Shown here: positions 41,349 to 42,977 of the stretch, in pieces
How positions within the stretch are numbered: position 1 is the stretch's first letter
Layout of the letters: each line of letters begins with the position of its first letter
Origin: Hespellia stercorisuis DSM 15480
GTDB taxonomy: Bacteria; Bacillota; Clostridia; Lachnospirales; Lachnospiraceae
Assembly: GCF_900142165.1 (NCBI RefSeq)
Contig: NZ_FQZY01000038.1
Location: forward strand, 1 to 42,977
Direction of reading: 5' to 3'
Length of the DNA: 42,977 bases
Translations under genes and position numbers: made by a program
Notes under the pieces: model-generated
Databases searched by the model: none
Told to the model about the DNA's origin: nothing
The model's input: only the letters and a program-made list of their open reading frames with translations

Positions 41349-41933
41349 ATGGTAACAGCCGTGACGAACCGGAAGCTGTGCCGGGGGGATTTCCTGGAGC
41401 AGATAGAAGTGCTGTGTCGGGGCGGTGTGGACTGGATCATCCTGCGGGAAAAGGATATGACAGAGTCAGAGTATGAGGAGCTTGCCGGAAAGGTGCTGGA
41501 TATCTGTAGTAAATACGATACAGAGTGCATGCTGCATCACTTCGTACAGGCAGCAAAACATCTGGGCTGTGACCGGATCCACCTTTCTCTCCCGGATGCG
41601 CGGGCTACTGATCCGGAGGTGAGGCAGTCCTTCCGGGTACTGGGAATCTCCGTGCACTCTGCGGAAAAAGCGGTGGAGGCGGAGCGCCTCGGTGCAGCAT
41701 ACGTGACAGCCGGTCATGTGTATGAGACAAGCTGCAAGCCGGGGCTTGCACCCAGAGGGACTAAGTTTTTGCGTGAGGTATGCGGAAGCGTAAAGATTCC
41801 GGTACATGCAATCGGAGGAATCACAGAGCAGAATATGGCAGAAACATTTGCGTGCGGTGCAGCGGGAGTGTGCCTGATGTCTGCGATGATGAATATGACA
41901 GAGGAAGAGATCGCGAATCTGAACAGGCGGTAA
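41349..41933 (+). CDS. tenI: TenI-like thiazole tautomerase / ThiE family protein
   Basis: A 194-aa TIM-barrel protein of the ThiE/TenI family. WIILREKDM (Arg/Lys phosphate region) and GAAYVTAGHVYETSCKPGLAP followed by RG are visible; the GHVYETxCKxGxxPRG pattern is typical of TenI, which tautomerises the thiazole product, rather than of ThiE. A ThiE role cannot be ruled out. ATG 41349 is preferred because GGGAG lies about 10 nt upstream; an ATG at 41328 overlaps thiH without a good site. Last gene of the thi operon. Confidence 0.78.
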   Translation: MVTAVTNRKLCRGDFLEQIEVLCRGGVDWIILREKDMTESEYEELAGKVLDICSKYDTECMLHHFVQAAKHLGCDRIHLSLPDARATDPEVRQSFRVLGISVHSAEKAVEAERLGAAYVTAGHVYETSCKPGLAPRGTKFLREVCGSVKIPVHAIGGITEQNMAETFACGAAGVCLMSAMMNMTEEEIANLNRR

Positions 41934-41977
41934 AGCAGACGTTCCAGAGTCAAGAACCGAAATGCTTATTTACAAGA

Positions 41978-42005
41978 TTGACACATTGATAAAAACTGTT
42001 ATAGA
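41978..42005 (+). promoter_or_regulatory. Putative promoter of the AAA-ATPase gene
   Basis: TTGACA (41978-41983), 16 nt, TATAGA (42000-42005), 52 nt before the start. The -10 lies inside an inverted repeat. Confidence 0.55.
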
Positions 42006-42037
42006 TGTTAAGATGAAAACATATATAACAGTTTTTT
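41992..42037 (+). promoter_or_regulatory. Inverted repeat with T-run overlapping the promoter
   Basis: AAAACTGTTATA (41992-42003) is complementary to TATAACAGTTTT (42024-42035), followed by more T. It may terminate transcription from the thi operon or be an operator covering the -10 of the next gene. Confidence 0.5.
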
Positions 42038-42056
42038 ACGCAAGGGAGGTTCTGTG

Positions 42057-42665
42057 ATGACGTATACACCATTACCAATAGGGATTGATGATTTTGAAAA
42101 GATTATTACGAAAGAGTATTATTATGTGGATAAATCACTGCTAATCAAGGAGTTACTTGATAAGAAGGGGGAAGTGAACCTGTTTACGCGTCCGCGCCGC
42201 TTCGGAAAGACATTGAACTTAAGTATGCTCCGGTATTTTTTTGAGAAGCCTTTGGATGGGACGAGCCGAAAGCACCTGTTCGAGGGGCTGCGGATCATGG
42301 ATGCAGGCGAGAAGTATACCTCGGAGCAGGAGCAGTATCCGGTGATTACACTTACGTTGAAGTCGGCGAAACAAAAGGATTATGCTGATGCATTTGGCAG
42401 AATGAAAGAGGCGATTGCGGAGGAGTATCAGAGGCATGCTGATGTCATGAAGAGTTTAAAGTTAGAGTCTGATCAGACACTTTTTTATAATATCATGTCC
42501 CGAACAGCTGAGGACGCATCGTACCTGACATCTTTGAAATTTTTGTCAAAGTGCTTGTATGAATGCTACGGGAAGAAAGCAATTATTCTGATCGATGAAT
42601 ATGATGTGCCGCTGGAGAATGCTTATTATAAGAAATTCGTAACTGTTCAGAACTCCATTAGTTAA
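42057..42665 (+). pseudogene. AAA-ATPase-like / PD-(D/E)XK protein, interrupted by IS66
   Basis: The first ~194 residues match the AAA-ATPase-like family (PF09820 type): PLPIGIDDFEKI at the start, Walker A-like RPRRFGKTLNLSML (about 46-59), and Walker B IILIDEYDVPLENAY (about 176-190). Full-length members are around 500-550 aa with a C-terminal PD-(D/E)XK nuclease domain. Here native similarity stops at about 42638, where sequence beginning GTAACTG, an IS66-type end, starts; the frame runs on for nine codons into the element. GGGAGG precedes the ATG at 42057. The rest of the gene, if still present, should lie beyond the IS outside this window. Confidence 0.8.
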
Positions 42666-42977
42666 AGATGATATCGGAATTCCCTAAAAGGGCTTCTCTG
42701 ATTGCTGTAAAAGCATTTATTCCATGCTTATGAGCAGTCCCAATATAGCTCATGATTGTAAGATATTCCTGTGCGCCTTCCTCACTGCGAAAACATCCTG
42801 AGACCTTGGTTTTAACCTTAATCATGCGCAAATCACGTTCCGCAAGGTTATTATCAAACGGAACACAGAGATTCTTTATAAATAAGCAGACTGATGCCTT
42901 GTAATTCACAAGTCTGTCAATTAGATTTAGTACCTTGGTCTTTTTCTTTCGACCACGCTTTTTGGTTGTGACTTCTG
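42639..42977 (-). mobile_element. IS66-family insertion sequence, partial (one end)
   Basis: The element begins at about 42639 with GTAACTG, matching the usual 5'-GTAA terminus of IS66 elements, and contains the 3' end of the transposase gene on the minus strand. The other end lies outside the window. Confidence 0.7.
42658..42977 (-). CDS. IS66-family transposase, C-terminal part
   Basis: About 105 residues, open to the window edge and ending at 42658. PFDNNLAERDLRMIKVKTKV (the acidic Glu of the DDE catalytic triad lies in NLAERD) and SGCFRSEEGAQEYLTIMSYI are hallmark IS66 transposase C-terminal sequences. The Lys/Arg-rich stretch at the edge (KKRGRKKKTK) continues upstream outside the window. 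The element sits inside the AAA-ATPase gene in opposite orientation. Confidence 0.9.
   Translation of the reverse strand, partial: EVTTKKRGRKKKTKVLNLIDRLVNYKASVCLFIKNLCVPFDNNLAERDLRMIKVKTKVSGCFRSEEGAQEYLTIMSYIGTAHKHGINAFTAIREALLGNSDIIFN

Overview
The window looks like a chromosomal segment of a Gram-positive anaerobe of the Lachnospiraceae/Clostridia. The evidence is moderate GC, strong AGGAGG-type ribosome binding sites, sigma-A-type promoters, a TPP riboswitch in front of a thiSFGH set, AgrA/LytTR-type signalling, lipoprotein substrate-binding proteins, and best family resemblance to clostridial proteins. No rRNA, tRNA or CRISPR array was seen. The species cannot be named from the sequence alone.

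Layout. 1-4350: a 5'-truncated M19 dipeptidase remnant, lrgA-lrgB with a cytidylate-kinase-like gene, and a cyclopropane fatty-acid synthase. 4600-10744: one long sulfur-amino-acid uptake unit. A good promoter is followed by a 44-codon ORF extremely rich in Met and Cys, then metN-metI-metQ, then a polar amino-acid ABC transporter whose binding protein resembles cysteine-binding proteins. 10850-14644: a Cu/Zn superoxide dismutase-like protein without a signal peptide, a GT4 glycosyltransferase and a GH13 alpha-glucosidase. 14850-20680: an oppBCDFA oligopeptide importer with promoter and terminator. 20720-22020: a long hairpin, a 73-bp tandem repeat array and a Ppx/GppA phosphatase. 22400-25972: a LytTR response regulator, a GHKL histidine kinase, a DUF3887-like lipoprotein and a CPBP membrane protease. 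25966-30543: a palindromic mini-element, an Rpn-family nuclease with a candidate internal C-terminal gene, and a SWIM/SNF2 helicase. 30635-34930: a DUF554 membrane protein, then a GntR regulator divergent from an ADP-ribosylglycohydrolase/PfkB kinase/PnuC operon. 35071-37721: dihydroorotase (pyrC) convergent with an 8-oxoguanine-deaminase-like amidohydrolase that has a structured leader. 38030-41933: TPP riboswitch and thiS-thiF-thiG-thiH-tenI. 42057-end: an AAA-ATPase/PD-(D/E)XK gene cut by an IS66-family element that runs off the window.

The most promising undescribed items are these: (i) the Met/Cys-rich leader ORF in front of a combined methionine and cysteine uptake operon, which suggests translation-coupled sensing of sulfur amino acids; (ii) a three-way-junction leader RNA before the 8-oxoguanine deaminase that does not show the conserved purine-aptamer signature; (iii) an Rpn gene with a strong internal ribosome binding site and start that would make a C-terminal small protein, as in known Rpn intragenic antitoxins; (iv) the ADP-ribosylglycohydrolase-PfkB-PnuC operon as a possible nucleoside or nicotinamide-riboside salvage route; (v) an intergenic hairpin element present twice with compensatory stem changes, and other hairpin, tandem-repeat and palindromic elements.

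Functional calls rest on recognising motifs by eye. No database search, alignment or folding program was run.
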